From Providencia burhodogranariea DSM 19968 (GTDB taxonomy: Bacteria > Pseudomonadota > Gammaproteobacteria > Enterobacterales > Enterobacteriaceae), in contig NZ_KB233222.1 in assembly GCF_000314855.2 (NCBI RefSeq), positions 1,020,322-1,084,321 on the forward strand: a stretch of DNA of 64,000 nt. The letters are read 5' to 3'. Shown here piece after piece: positions 39,602 to 48,789 of this stretch (positions within the stretch are counted from its first letter, which is position 1; every line of letters begins with the position of its first letter). Made by a program: the position numbers and the translations under genes. The notes under the pieces were generated by a model. The model was not told the DNA's origin, did no database searches, and saw nothing but the letters and a program-made list of their open reading frames with translations.

Positions 39602-39794
39602 TTTATAGAATAGAAAGCAGGGCATTGCTTATTTTTTTGATTGAGTTAAATTCATGTTTGTCGAGGTGCTATTGAGGTGCCACAATAGATAGTGTTGAAT
39701 ATTTTATATATTACGGCTAAATAAAATAATGTCATGAGGTCACAAATTGTGAGTAAGTCTGTTTTTAAACGATTAATGGAGAGCAAAGATAGAA

Positions 39795-39820
39795 AGGGTT
39801 GTGTTAAACAAAACAACCCT
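39795..39820 (-). terminator. Terminator after bcp
   Basis: Eight-bp arms AGGGTTGT and ACAACCCT with a 10-nt loop lie 12 bp past the bcp stop. On the minus strand a T-rich TTCTATCTTT follows. Confidence 0.65.
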
Positions 39821-39831
39821 ATCAAATTAAC

Positions 39832-40302
39832 TTAAGCGTGAGAATTTAAGTACTCAAGCACTATTTCATGGTGATTGCTGGTTTTGAAATTATCAAACAC
39901 ATGTTCAATATTTCCATTAGCATCGATAAGGAAACTGATGCGGTGGATACCGTCATAAGTTTTACCCATGAATTGTTTTTCGCCCCAAATACCAAATTGC
40001 TCGCAAACGTGGTGATCTTCATCTGATAAAAGCGTGAAGTTCAACATTTCCTTTTCAGCGAAACGAGCCAGTTTTTCTGGTTTATCTGTGCTAATACCTA
40101 AAACTTCAACCCCCTTTTGCTTGAGAGTATCCATTTCATCGCGCAGGCCACATGCCTGAACGGTACATCCTGGGGTCATAGCTTTAGGGTAAAAGTAAAC
40201 TAATACGCGTTGACCCTGATAATCTGAAAGATTGATGATTTCACCATCTTGATCAGAAAGGCTGAATTGAGGTGCCTTATCACCGGCTTTCAATGGGTTC
40301 AT
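39832..40302 (-). CDS. bcp: Thiol peroxidase Bcp
   Basis: This thioredoxin-dependent peroxiredoxin reduces hydroperoxides. Its 156 aa contain the peroxidatic and resolving cysteines in TPGCTVQACGLRDEMD, spaced as in E. coli Bcp, and DEDHHVCEQFGIWGEKQFMG. A ribosome site GGAGAT precedes the ATG. gcvR lies 14 bp upstream on the same strand, the E. coli arrangement. Confidence 0.95.
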   Translation of the reverse strand: MNPLKAGDKAPQFSLSDQDGEIINLSDYQGQRVLVYFYPKAMTPGCTVQACGLRDEMDTLKQKGVEVLGISTDKPEKLARFAEKEMLNFTLLSDEDHHVCEQFGIWGEKQFMGKTYDGIHRISFLIDANGNIEHVFDNFKTSNHHEIVLEYLNSHA

Positions 40303-40316
40303 TACATATATCTCCG

Positions 40317-40874
40317 TTAACTTTGCATTTTTGGATTATTAACAATACTTATGTTGCCTGTGGCGTTGAGTATTGTACATAGTTGTTGAAATTTATTCTT
40401 TATAATTATGCCATTATCATCCAGAGGATGATGCGCAGTGATTTGAATTTCAAGCTGGGCGGGCATGTCATGTTTTGCTGGTTGTGTCTTTGAGATTAGT
40501 TCGGCAATGTTACAATGTTGGGTGGTGAATAAGTTAGTAAATTGTTCTACGATGCGAGGTGCATCATCTACCATTACATTGACGGTTATTGTTGATGGGT
40601 AATCTAATGTTTGGACACTTTGAGTACGTTTCATTACGATAAGTAGCTCAAGTTCTGCGCCCTTTAGAGGTAGAGTCGCTTCTATCTGTGCAATCGAGTT
40701 CCAGCTTCCTGAAAGCATCATGATGAAAGTGAACTCTTTACCAAACATGGCTAAACGGCTGTCTTCGATATTACAATCGCATTCGCTCACAAGACGTGTA
40801 ATTGTATTTACAATGCCAGGGCGATCTGTTCCCAGTGCAGTAATTACAAGAAATTGCTGTTCTGTCTTAAGCAA
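40317..40874 (-). CDS. gcvR: Glycine cleavage system repressor GcvR
   Basis: GcvR binds GcvA and keeps the gcv operon off when glycine is low. The 185-aa protein has two ACT domains; the first reads LVITALGTDRPGIVNTITRL and EDSRLAMFGKEFTFIMMLSG, almost as in E. coli. The start is TTG with AAGGAA about 7 bases upstream. It is divergent from dapA. Confidence 0.92.
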   Translation of the reverse strand: MLKTEQQFLVITALGTDRPGIVNTITRLVSECDCNIEDSRLAMFGKEFTFIMMLSGSWNSIAQIEATLPLKGAELELLIVMKRTQSVQTLDYPSTITVNVMVDDAPRIVEQFTNLFTTQHCNIAELISKTQPAKHDMPAQLEIQITAHHPLDDNGIIIKNKFQQLCTILNATGNISIVNNPKMQS

Positions 40875-41148
40875 AGTCTATTCCTTTTTCTTATTGTGCA
40901 GATTCACTCTGTAACTTAAATAATTCAAGCATGAAAATCTGCTTGCTGATATTGGTAAGGAAAACATAAAAATGAGATTCTGCCAAGTGCGCTGATTCAC
41001 TCTTGAGAAGAATGATTGAGAATTATTACTTCTATTTAAGTTAATCATGGTGGTATTAACAAAATTCATTAAAAACCTGCGTTTGGGTGGTTTTCTTCTT
41101 TGAAATGAAAACGTACCATGGAGTCTACATAATTTAAGGGGTATTGGT

Positions 41149-42057
41149 ATGTCTCATTCAAACACAAATTATAAAGAATTTTTAACAGGCAGTATTGTCG
41201 CTGTCATCACACCAATGGATTCAAAAGGGCGTTTGGATAAGCAAAGCTTGAAAAAGTTGGTCGAGTACCATATTGAAAGCGGTACCTCTGCTATTGTGTC
41301 TGTTGGGACAACGGGTGAATCAGCCACTTTAAATCATAAAGAACATATTGATGTGGTTCATGAGACGCTTGAACTGGCTAATGGACGTATTCCAATTATT
41401 GCGGGTGCGGGTGCGAATGCAACCGCAGAAGCGATATCGCTAACGAAAGAATTTGAAAACTCAGGCGTTGTTGGTTGCCTGACAGTGACACCTTATTATA
41501 ATAGGCCATCACAAGAAGGGTTATATCAACATTTTAAAGCAATTTCAGAAAACACAAGCTTGCCTCAAATTCTCTATAATGTACCATCACGTACTGGTTG
41601 TGATTTGCTACCTGAAACGGTAGGTCGTTTAGCTAAATTGGCGAATATTGTTGCAATTAAAGAAGCAACGGGGAACTTAGCAAGGGTTCACCAAATCAAA
41701 GAACTGGTTGATGATAATTTTGTTCTGCTCACAGGTGATGATGCAACCGCACTCGACTTCATGCAATTGGGTGGAAAAGGTGTAATTTCAGTAACTTCTA
41801 ACGTTGCTGCCGCACAAATGGTAAAAATGTGTGACTTAGCGCTTGCGGGCAAATATACTGAGGCTCGTGAATTAAACAAACTCCTGATGGGTTTGCATCA
41901 GCAGTTATTTGTTGAGCCTAATCCAATTCCAGCGAAATGGGCTTGCCACCGCCTTGGTCTGATCTCCGACGATACATTACGGTTACCAATGACACCGTTA
42001 ACAGTATCAGGCCAACAAAAAGTGGAAGAGGCCCTAAAACTCGCTGGGCTACTGTAA
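41149..42057 (+). CDS. dapA: 4-hydroxy-tetrahydrodipicolinate synthase DapA
   Basis: DapA condenses pyruvate and aspartate semialdehyde in lysine and peptidoglycan synthesis. The Schiff-base lysine lies in [17 protein letters not shown] and the catalytic tyrosine in [13 protein letters not shown]. The 302 aa include an N-terminal extension of about 10 residues ([11 protein letters not shown]) relative to E. coli; the start codon has GGGG upstream but with longer spacing, so a shorter form is possible. bamC follows 16 bp downstream, as in E. coli. Confidence 0.95.
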   Translation: MSHSNTNYKEFLTGSIVAVITPMDSKGRLDKQSLKKLVEYHIESGTSAIVSVGTTGESATLNHKEHIDVVHETLELANGRIPIIAGAGANATAEAISLTKEFENSGVVGCLTVTPYYNRPSQEGLYQHFKAISENTSLPQILYNVPSRTGCDLLPETVGRLAKLANIVAIKEATGNLARVHQIKELVDDNFVLLTGDDATALDFMQLGGKGVISVTSNVAAAQMVKMCDLALAGKYTEARELNKLLMGLHQQLFVEPNPIPAKWACHRLGLISDDTLRLPMTPLTVSGQQKVEEALKLAGLL

Positions 42058-42073
42058 AATTTAGGGAATTTTA

Positions 42074-43123
42074 ATGGCAACATTATTGCAAAAATCGAAG
42101 GTTATGAAGGTTGCTGGCCTGTCACTTGTTGTGTTACTGGCAGCCTGCTCCAGCGATCAGCGCTATAAACGTCAGGTCAGCGGTAACGAAGAATATCTCG
42201 ATGCCGCGCCATTGAAAGTGTTGAATATACCTCAGGGAATGACATTACCACTGCAAAATGGTGAGTATGAAATCCCTAAAATCACCTCATCAGGTGCGGT
42301 AGGTAAAGCACTAGATATTCGTCCTCCAGTACTCACTATCTCGCAATTAGCGGGTTCACGTACTGAAGATAGCGCAGAAGCAAGCCGTTTGTTGCTTGAT
42401 AATACACCTGAAAATAGTGCACTGTGGTCTCAAGTGGCGATGATTTTGGAACAGCGTAATATTCCTGTTTCATCTAAAGATGACGGTTCACGTTCGATTG
42501 AAACTGACTGGGTTAAATGGGATCGTGCCGATGAAGATGTCCCACTAGAAAGTCGGCATAAAGTGACTGTACAGCCGCAAGCAGGCATGATTGCACTGAC
42601 AGTAACTAATTTAGGCTTACGTCAAGGTACTGAAACAATTACCGATCAAGCTGAAATTCAGCGTTATAACAAATTACTGTTAAACGAATTAACCGATAGT
42701 TTGTATGCGCTGCGTGATACCTCTAATAAAAATAGCATTCAGAACGCGTATGGCATCATTGATGTTCAGACCGGTAGTGATTCGACAGGCTTGCCAGTTG
42801 TTATCGTTCGTGCGCCATTTGATGCTGTGTGGGAACGTTTACCACATACGTTTGAAAGTGTGGGAATGAAAGTTGGTGACCGTAGCCGTTCAACGGGTTC
42901 TGTTGTGGTCACTTATAAAGGCTTAAGCAGTTCTGAGTGGCAAGATTTAGGCATTGATGACCCATCAATTCCTGAAGCGGATTATAAAGTTCAAGTGGGT
43001 GATTTGAATAACCGTAGTAGCTTACAGTTTATTAACACTAAAGGCGTACCATTAACTCAAAAACAAAATGATGATATGGTTGCTGTATTGAAAGCCGCTT
43101 TCAGTAAAGTTAGTAAAAAATAA
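42074..43123 (+). CDS. bamC: Outer-membrane assembly lipoprotein BamC
   Basis: BamC is a lipoprotein of the BAM complex that inserts beta-barrel proteins. Of its 349 aa the lipobox VLLAACSSDQRYKRQVSGNE gives the lipidated cysteine and begins the conserved unstructured region that binds BamD. Two helix-grip domains follow. It is probably cotranscribed with dapA. Confidence 0.95.
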   Translation: MATLLQKSKVMKVAGLSLVVLLAACSSDQRYKRQVSGNEEYLDAAPLKVLNIPQGMTLPLQNGEYEIPKITSSGAVGKALDIRPPVLTISQLAGSRTEDSAEASRLLLDNTPENSALWSQVAMILEQRNIPVSSKDDGSRSIETDWVKWDRADEDVPLESRHKVTVQPQAGMIALTVTNLGLRQGTETITDQAEIQRYNKLLLNELTDSLYALRDTSNKNSIQNAYGIIDVQTGSDSTGLPVVIVRAPFDAVWERLPHTFESVGMKVGDRSRSTGSVVVTYKGLSSSEWQDLGIDDPSIPEADYKVQVGDLNNRSSLQFINTKGVPLTQKQNDDMVAVLKAAFSKVSKK

Positions 43124-43160
43124 TCGTTTGATTATAAAAGAAGCCGCTGTTCTAAAAAAT

Positions 43161-43704
43161 TGAAGTGCCCTTAATAATTGGACACTTTTAGTTAATCGGC
43201 TTGTGAGGCCTGATTTCGATATTCAATCGGAGTCAGGCCTTTTAATTTGGCTTTAATCTGTTTGATGTTTTAATACTTTATATATTCTTCAATTTTATCC
43301 ATCAATTCATCGGCATCTTGAAATGGTAGCCATGATACATTTCTGATAATGACAATTTCGGTATTGCCAGCCTTGGTCACTATGTAACGTTTTTTTTGCG
43401 CTTTTGTTAATCAAAACATCTCATTCTCTAGCATTTAGGTGACTAAAGTTACATGTGCATTTTTAGTGACCTTGAGGTTTATAACTAATTGATTATATAA
43501 GTAAATAATGGTGAGTGGATAGACTTTCTACTCATTCGCTATCGAGATACGAACGATAGTGAATGAGTTAATTGTTATTTTTGAAGGCTTTCAGGATGCT
43601 TCCTCTGCTAGATATTAGTTTGCAATGATAATTTTTAAATCACAGTTTTGTTTTGATATAAAAAGACCCCAGTAATTGGTTATCCAAATATTGCGGTCAC
43701 TTCA
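43161..43704. mobile_element. Decayed, internally deleted IS3-family element
   Basis: Related 24-bp ends face each other: TGAAGTGCCCTTAATAATTG.. at 43161-43184 and, on the minus strand, TGAAGTGACCGCAATATTTG.. at 43704-43681; 19 of 24 positions agree. Between them, on the minus strand, are fragments of an IS3-type (IS150-like) transposase. The element is about 544 bp against 1.2-1.4 kb for intact members, so most of the transposase is gone and it cannot move by itself. No target duplication was found. It accounts for most of the 950-bp gap between bamC and purC. Confidence 0.75.
43192..43387 (-). pseudogene. IS3-family transposase (orfB) remnant
   Basis: On the minus strand LHSDQGWQYRNCHYQK matches the catalytic-domain stretch around the second Asp of IS3-family integrase cores. 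It breaks off and is followed, after a deletion, by MDKIEEYIKY, a stop, then IKAKLKGLTPIEYRNQ, the usual C-terminal end. The region between, including the catalytic Glu, is missing. Confidence 0.8.
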
Positions 43705-43835
43705 ATATATGGCTTTTTTATGATTTAAAATAACATACTATCCATATCCAAAATGATTTGAACGCTTAATGATGATTGCAAAAAAACAATAGAAAGTTTT
43801 CTAAATTAATGAAAAAAAAATCATTGCACATGATT

Positions 43836-43851
43836 AAGTAATCGTTTGCGT
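43836..43851. promoter_or_regulatory. PurR-box-like operator upstream of purC
   Basis: AAGTAATCGTTTGCGT matches the right half of the PurR consensus (CGTTTGCGT) fully and the left half partly. It lies about 225 bp before purC, a PurR target in E. coli. Confidence 0.6.
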
Positions 43852-44074
43852 CTGCGCGTAAATTTTATTATCATAATTAGCGATAATAGATAAAATATTG
43901 AATATCAGTCAGTTAGCCTTTCAAGTTCAATGTTAGAGTAACTTACTGAAACAGAGCAGAAAAGTAACAATGAACCGCCGATTTTAGGGCTCTACTGTTA
44001 CTTATCTGAATCTGCTGTTGTCATTTTGCAGATTGATATCCTAATTGAATAATCACATCTCTGGAGTGTGTAAG

Positions 44075-44788
44075 ATGCAAAAGAAAGCTGAGTTGTATCG
44101 TGGTAAAGCAAAAACAGTTTATACCACAGAGGATCCTGACCGTTTGATTCTGGAATTCCGTAATGATACATCAGCACTCGATGGCGAGCGCATCGAGCAA
44201 TTCGACCGTAAAGGGATGGTAAACAATAAGTTTAACCATTTTATTATGAGTAAGTTAGAAGAAGCAGGTATTCCAACACAAATGGAAGCATTGTTATCTG
44301 ATACTGAAGCATTAGTCAAAAAACTGGAGATGGTGCCTGTAGAATGCGTTATTCGTAACCGTGCGGCAGGTTCTTTGGTTAAACGCCTAGGTGTTGAAGA
44401 AGGGCTAATTTTAAACCCACCTTTGTTCGATTTATTTTTAAAAGATGATGCAAAACACGACCCAATGGTTAACGAATCGTATTGTGAAACGTTTGGTTGG
44501 GTAAACAAAGAAAACTTATCTGAAATGAAGCGTTTAAGTTATAAAGCAAACGAAGTGCTATCGAAAATTTTTGCGGATGCTGGGTTAATTTTAGTCGATT
44601 TTAAACTCGAGTTTGGTCTATTTAATGGCAAAGTAGTTCTTGGCGATGAATTTTCTCCAGATGGCAGCCGCCTATGGGATAAAGAAACGATGAATAAAAT
44701 GGATAAAGATCGTTTCCGTCAAAGCTTAGGTGGTTTAATTGAAGCTTATGAAGAAGTTGCCCGTCGTATTGGTGTGAATTTAGACTAA
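44075..44788 (+). CDS. purC: SAICAR synthetase PurC
   Basis: PurC joins CAIR and aspartate with ATP. From [20 protein letters not shown] it has 237 aa, as in E. coli; [38 protein letters not shown] and [20 protein letters not shown] are conserved ATP and substrate regions. GGAG lies 9 bases before this ATG; ten upstream in-frame codons are not part of the family protein. It is followed by a terminator. Confidence 0.96.
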   Translation: MQKKAELYRGKAKTVYTTEDPDRLILEFRNDTSALDGERIEQFDRKGMVNNKFNHFIMSKLEEAGIPTQMEALLSDTEALVKKLEMVPVECVIRNRAAGSLVKRLGVEEGLILNPPLFDLFLKDDAKHDPMVNESYCETFGWVNKENLSEMKRLSYKANEVLSKIFADAGLILVDFKLEFGLFNGKVVLGDEFSPDGSRLWDKETMNKMDKDRFRQSLGGLIEAYEEVARRIGVNLD

Positions 44789-44810
44789 TTTTTTTAGTGT
44801 TAAGATGAAG

Positions 44811-44837
44811 CGGGAAACGTTGTGTTCCCGTTTTTTT
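44811..44837 (+). terminator. Terminator after purC
   Basis: Arms CGGGAA and TTCCCG with an 8-nt loop are followed by seven T, 23 bp after the purC stop. Confidence 0.85.
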
Positions 44838-44922
44838 ATTGAATTCGAGTCATAATATAAATGAGAATTCAATAAAAAAGCCATCATGAAAAGGATGGCT
44901 TGAAAGAGGGGATTGTTGATGG

Positions 44923-45567
44923 CTAAGGCGTATAGTACTGAACACCTATTTTAATTAAATCTCGACCTTGGGATTTACGATGTTTATTGGTATCCCTTAA
45001 TGAATAAATACAGCCACAATATTCTTGTTGGTAAAACTGCTCACGTTTGCTGATCTCAATCATTCGCGCTGAACCGCCTTTTTTTCGCCAATTATATTCC
45101 CAATAAACCATATTAGGATAAGGCGCAACAGCTCGAGTTCCACAGTCATTAATTTGTTGCATATTTTTCCAACGAGAAATACCAAGCGAACTGGATATTA
45201 CAGAGAAACCATTCTCAGCGGCATATAAGGCAGTGCGTTCAAAACGCATATCGAAGCACATAGTACAGCGAATTCCACGTTCTGGTTCTTGCTCCATGCC
45301 TTTTGCTCTATCAAACCAATTATCAGTATCATAATCAGCGTCAACAAAAGGAATATTGTGTTTCTTAGCGAAGCGTATATTTTCTTCTTTGCGGATTAAA
45401 TATTCTCTTTTAGGATGAATATTTGGATTATAGAAAAAAATTGTATAATTAACGCCTGATTCTTGGAGTGCTTCCATTACTTCACCAGAGCATGGGGCAC
45501 AGCATGAATGAAGGAGTAGTTTATCAGCATTTGCAGGTAATGTGAGTTGTTCTCTCATTGTTGTCAT
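44923..45567 (-). CDS. queH: Epoxyqueuosine reductase QueH
   Basis: QueH (formerly DUF208) reduces epoxyqueuosine to queuosine in certain tRNAs and is unrelated to the cobalamin enzyme QueG used by E. coli. The family's metal/cluster cysteines are present in [32 protein letters not shown] and [16 protein letters not shown]. From [10 protein letters not shown] it is 214 aa; an AGAG precedes this ATG, while the open frame further upstream looks like run-on. It stands alone. Confidence 0.88.
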   Translation of the reverse strand: MTTMREQLTLPANADKLLLHSCCAPCSGEVMEALQESGVNYTIFFYNPNIHPKREYLIRKEENIRFAKKHNIPFVDADYDTDNWFDRAKGMEQEPERGIRCTMCFDMRFERTALYAAENGFSVISSSLGISRWKNMQQINDCGTRAVAPYPNMVYWEYNWRKKGGSARMIEISKREQFYQQEYCGCIYSLRDTNKHRKSQGRDLIKIGVQYYTP

Positions 45568-45776
45568 TTGAAGCTCTTTTAAATTTACACTTTTTACAAG
45601 TATAAGATAATACAGTAAAAAGGAAAGTTGCATCTTTCTATTAGTTATTTTATTGAGTGATTATTAACCTTGATTGAACATGCTCTTATATATTTACAGC
45701 TTTAAGTTATCCCTTATCCGGTGGGTTGTAAAACCCCGTCCTTTAGTGAAGTGAACCCATAATGTTGTCGCTTCTT

Positions 45777-45821
45777 AGATACCCCGAATACGCATCGTAT
45801 TTTATGTAATTCGGGATATCT
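45777..45821. repeat. 13-bp inverted repeat between queH and the ECF genes
   Basis: Arms AGATACCCCGAAT and ATTCGGGATATCT (12 of 13 paired) enclose a 19-nt loop. No T run follows in either direction. It may be a dispersed repeat unit or a termination hairpin for the ECF operon; only one copy was seen in the window. Confidence 0.55.
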
Positions 45822-45850
45822 TTGCGGTTAATTATGTGGAATTAAAGCAA

Positions 45851-46645
45851 CTAAATTATAAACTTTTCAGCCCACCGTTTAGGATCATGTTCTAATTCAA
45901 GATTAAGTGCATGACTTAATGAATAGAGAGTGGGGGCAGGTAGTACGGAGTCAGGCTGTAAATCAGGATGTAGCAAAACGGTTTCAGGCGCGCCATCATC
46001 AATCAGTTTTCCTGCCGATAAATGAATAACACGCTCGAAATGGCGGGCAACAAAATCAAGGTCATGGCTGATAGCCAATATAGCTGTACCCGCTGCTCGT
46101 TGCATTTCTAGCCAATGCTCAAAGCATTCCAACCAATATGCATCAAAATCACGGCTAGGCTCATCAAGTAGTAAAATTTTAGGCGCAATAGCGCTGAGAC
46201 TGGCTACTGCAACCATTCGTCGTTGACCGGTATTTAAATCAAGAGGATGTGTGTCAGCAGCATCAAGCAAATTACAGATTTCAAGCGCGTCTAATGTCCG
46301 CTGCTCAATCTCATGAGGAGGTAGTTTTTGACGGCGAAGACCAAATGCGACTTCATCCTTTACGCTGCTATAAAAAACTTGTTTTTCAACTTCTTGAAAC
46401 AACACACCAATATGACTAGCCCGTTGTGCCGCTTTATACTGAGAAAGCTTATTTCCATTAAGCTTGACGTTGCCGTGAGTTGGATGTAATAAACCCGCAG
46501 TAAGGCGTAACAGCGTCGACTTACCCGCACCATTATCGCCAACTAGAGCAACCCATTCACCCGTAGCGATATTCAATGAAAGCTGAGAAATAGTCTCTTG
46601 AGCAGCATTAGGCCAATGGTAGGAAATATTATCGAGGTGTAGCAT
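45851..46645 (-). CDS. ECF transporter ATPase subunit (EcfA2-like)
   Basis: This is one of two ABC ATPases powering an energy-coupling-factor vitamin or metal importer. From MLHLDNISYHWPN it is 264 aa; Walker A is GDNGAGKSTLL, Q-loop region LFQEVEKQV, Walker B ILLLDEPSRDFD and switch His AISHDLDF. The signature is LNTGQRRM instead of LSGGQ, a deviation that may make one of the two ATP sites weaker. AAGGA lies 5 bases before the start, which falls 17 bases inside the end of the first ATPase gene. It is the last gene of the operon. Confidence 0.88.
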   Translation of the reverse strand: MLHLDNISYHWPNAAQETISQLSLNIATGEWVALVGDNGAGKSTLLRLTAGLLHPTHGNVKLNGNKLSQYKAAQRASHIGVLFQEVEKQVFYSSVKDEVAFGLRRQKLPPHEIEQRTLDALEICNLLDAADTHPLDLNTGQRRMVAVASLSAIAPKILLLDEPSRDFDAYWLECFEHWLEMQRAAGTAILAISHDLDFVARHFERVIHLSAGKLIDDGAPETVLLHPDLQPDSVLPAPTLYSLSHALNLELEHDPKRWAEKFII

Positions 46646-47474
46646 GATTATCCTTAAATGCTTGAAGCAAGGCATTGTCATCACTTGGAATGGCAGCTTT
46701 CCAATTGTTTTGGCTCACTAAGTGGCCAAGCGCTCGCCAAGCATCAGGCATGTTGATGCTTGTCTGAGTTGATGGAAATATCGTTGTTCTATCACCACTA
46801 GCAATAATTTTTCCAGCGTTAAGTAACATTAGTTTGTCACAAAAGCTGATTGCAGGGAGAAGGTTGCGTTCAAATAAAATTACGCAACAACCTGTTTGTT
46901 GTGAATATTGTTTGAGTTGAATTAGCAGTGTATGAGTTGCTTTGGGGGTAAGGCGACTGAACGCTTCATCTAATAATAATAGATTAGGGCGCATAGCAAG
47001 TGCGCTGGCTAATACAACTCGTTGTGCTTCTCCACCAGAAAGTGTCACAGGATGTCGATGACGCAATTTTTCACAGTTCGTCAAGGTGATTGCATCATTA
47101 ACTCGTTGTATAATTTCCTCTTCGGGTAATCCGAGGTTTTCGGGACCAAAAGCGACTTCATGCTCAACACTAAAAGTACATCCAGAGAGTTGAAGTTGGG
47201 GAGATTGTTGTACTAGTTGACGATGGGCACTCAGTGTGGCAAGTGTCTCTTCGGATATAGGTTGAGAAAATACCTCGGCTATACCATCTAATTGCCCCAT
47301 CAATAGTTCGGGAAACCAGCCACACAATAGTTGTGCGAGAGTACTTTTACCACTGCCATTACCACCTAACACAGTTAGCCATTCTCCAGCGGCTAATTGG
47401 ACGTCAATTGGGCCAAGTGACGTGGATTCAGCACCTTTTGGTGTGAATCCCATTTGCTGAAAATTCACCACCAC
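46629..47474 (-). CDS. ECF transporter ATPase subunit (EcfA1-like)
   Basis: The second ABC ATPase, 281 aa: Walker A GGNGSGKSTLAQL, Q-loop LVQQSPQLQL, canonical signature LSGGEAQRVVLA and Walker B LLLLDEAFSRL. The switch histidine region reads VILFERNLLPA, where the usual His is replaced by Arg or Asn, so the two ATPases are probably not equivalent. Start GTG with AAGGAGGG upstream; two further GTG codons follow directly. It overlaps ecfT by 10 bases. Confidence 0.87.
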   Translation of the reverse strand: MVVNFQQMGFTPKGAESTSLGPIDVQLAAGEWLTVLGGNGSGKSTLAQLLCGWFPELLMGQLDGIAEVFSQPISEETLATLSAHRQLVQQSPQLQLSGCTFSVEHEVAFGPENLGLPEEEIIQRVNDAITLTNCEKLRHRHPVTLSGGEAQRVVLASALAMRPNLLLLDEAFSRLTPKATHTLLIQLKQYSQQTGCCVILFERNLLPAISFCDKLMLLNAGKIIASGDRTTIFPSTQTSINMPDAWRALGHLVSQNNWKAAIPSDDNALLQAFKDNHATPR

Positions 47475-48169
47475 CAGCGGATCCCTCCTTCGATTAAAAT
47501 TACGATTAAAATGCTGTAACGTAAAATAGCCTGAAAGCGCGTGTCCTTTGGGGCATCTAACGTTGTTCGTTTAGCCGCTGTGCGGAAACCACGCATATCA
47601 AGTGCAGCACCTCGAATGGTGAGATCACTCAACGCCTGTGTAGCGAGAGGTAAAAATAGTGCAGGTAATGAGATGAATCTTTGCCAAATATTTCCATCAA
47701 AGGGGACACCTCTAGCAAGTTGTGCTTCTTTGATACTATTTAATTGCTGACGTAGTTGTTCCAAAAACAATAAAGGTCCTGCTAATAGGTAGGAAAAACT
47801 TAAGGGTAATCGACTTGCTAACAGTGCTCGAATAAATTTTCCTGTCGGGACAAATTGCAGCCATAACTGAGCACCACTGATGATAGTTAATAACCGAAAC
47901 CACAAGGCCAGCGCTTTTTCTTGTTGAGTATGGATAGAGACCTCTCCAGTAATCCAATAAGCTAACCAGCCACTATGAATAAGCCAAAGTCCTGCCGCCA
48001 TTGGTAGCATAAACCAAGCCACAAAACGCCATCGATAGCGTGAGGCCCGCCATGTTAGCAGGCCCATAAATGTTACCAGGCCGATGATAATTAAAGGCCA
48101 GCCAAAGGGTAATAACACAACAGATGCGCTGAGCCAAAACCATAACGTCAGCGAGGTAAAAGGGTGCAT
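47465..48169 (-). CDS. ECF transporter transmembrane coupling protein (EcfT)
   Basis: EcfT holds the two ATPases and the substrate-binding S component together in the membrane. From MHPFTSLTLWFWLSA it is about 234 aa with about five membrane helices, and the two coupling motifs AQLARGVPFDG and ALDMRGFRTA (the Ala-Arg-Gly type) are present. The start lies 2 bp after the S-component stop with AGGT upstream; longer frames upstream overlap that gene and look spurious. Confidence 0.85.
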   Translation of the reverse strand: MHPFTSLTLWFWLSASVVLLPFGWPLIIIGLVTFMGLLTWRASRYRWRFVAWFMLPMAAGLWLIHSGWLAYWITGEVSIHTQQEKALALWFRLLTIISGAQLWLQFVPTGKFIRALLASRLPLSFSYLLAGPLLFLEQLRQQLNSIKEAQLARGVPFDGNIWQRFISLPALFLPLATQALSDLTIRGAALDMRGFRTAAKRTTLDAPKDTRFQAILRYSILIVILIEGGIRWWW

Positions 48170-48171
48170 GC

Positions 48172-48753
48172 TTATCGTACCTGCGCCATATTCGGGAAGT
48201 TTCTCTGTGCACGCTGTGGTAAACGACGAACAAGTAGCCATGCAATTAAGGCTGACAGTATTTTGTCTGCGAGATTTGCGCCTAATACGGTAATTGCAAC
48301 GGATTCAAGTAAGTTATCACCAACCGCATGAAAGTAAGCAACGAAGAAATCAGCACCACTACCTGTCGTGCCAGCGAATAAATAGGTACGGATAGGGACC
48401 GCGACTATCATTAGTGCAAAGGTGATGACGACACCAGAAAGAATGACTCGTGGAAATGTGCGAAAACCACCCGCACGAGCAAGTAAGCCTGCACTAAGAC
48501 CAATCATCATCGCGACCGGAGCAAAAGCCGCAGCAATAGGACCACTGAGTAATCCCCACAATAAATTGGTCAATAAACCCGTAAATAATGCGACCCAAGG
48601 CCCAGCTAAAAGCGCACAGATTAATGTGCCAATAGAATCGAGAAATATGGGCAATTTAATCATAGAGCTTATTTGCCCACCAAGCATGTTAATGGCAATA
48701 GAAAATACAATGAGTACCAAAGTACGACTGGAAATGAGAGGTGATTTTGTCAT
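48172..48753 (-). CDS. ECF transporter S component, substrate unknown
   Basis: This 193-aa protein has about six membrane helices. IKLPIFLDSIGTLICALLAG and the following LFTGLLTNLLWGLLSGP resemble S components, which bind vitamins or metals with high affinity. It sits in the right place, directly upstream of ecfT. The family does not reveal its substrate by eye: riboflavin, cobalamin, queuosine precursors and others remain open. The operon order is PPC protein, S, T, A1, A2. Confidence 0.78.
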   Translation of the reverse strand: MTKSPLISSRTLVLIVFSIAINMLGGQISSMIKLPIFLDSIGTLICALLAGPWVALFTGLLTNLLWGLLSGPIAAAFAPVAMMIGLSAGLLARAGGFRTFPRVILSGVVITFALMIVAVPIRTYLFAGTTGSGADFFVAYFHAVGDNLLESVAITVLGANLADKILSALIAWLLVRRLPQRAQRNFPNMAQVR

Positions 48754-48789
48754 GACGATGTCAATCCTTAGTAAATAAAAACGGGAGAG

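Noticed and set aside
41149-41178. N-terminal extension of DapA as a sign of fusion
   Set aside because: It is only about 10 residues, which is more simply a different start site or normal lineage variation.
44119-44508. 129-codon open frame on the minus strand
   Set aside because: It is antisense to purC, a certain gene.
45700-45776. Stretch with ACCCCGTCCTTTAGTGAAG resembling the end of an IS200/IS605-type element
   Set aside because: No TnpA or TnpB fragment or second end could be found; similarity is too short to call.
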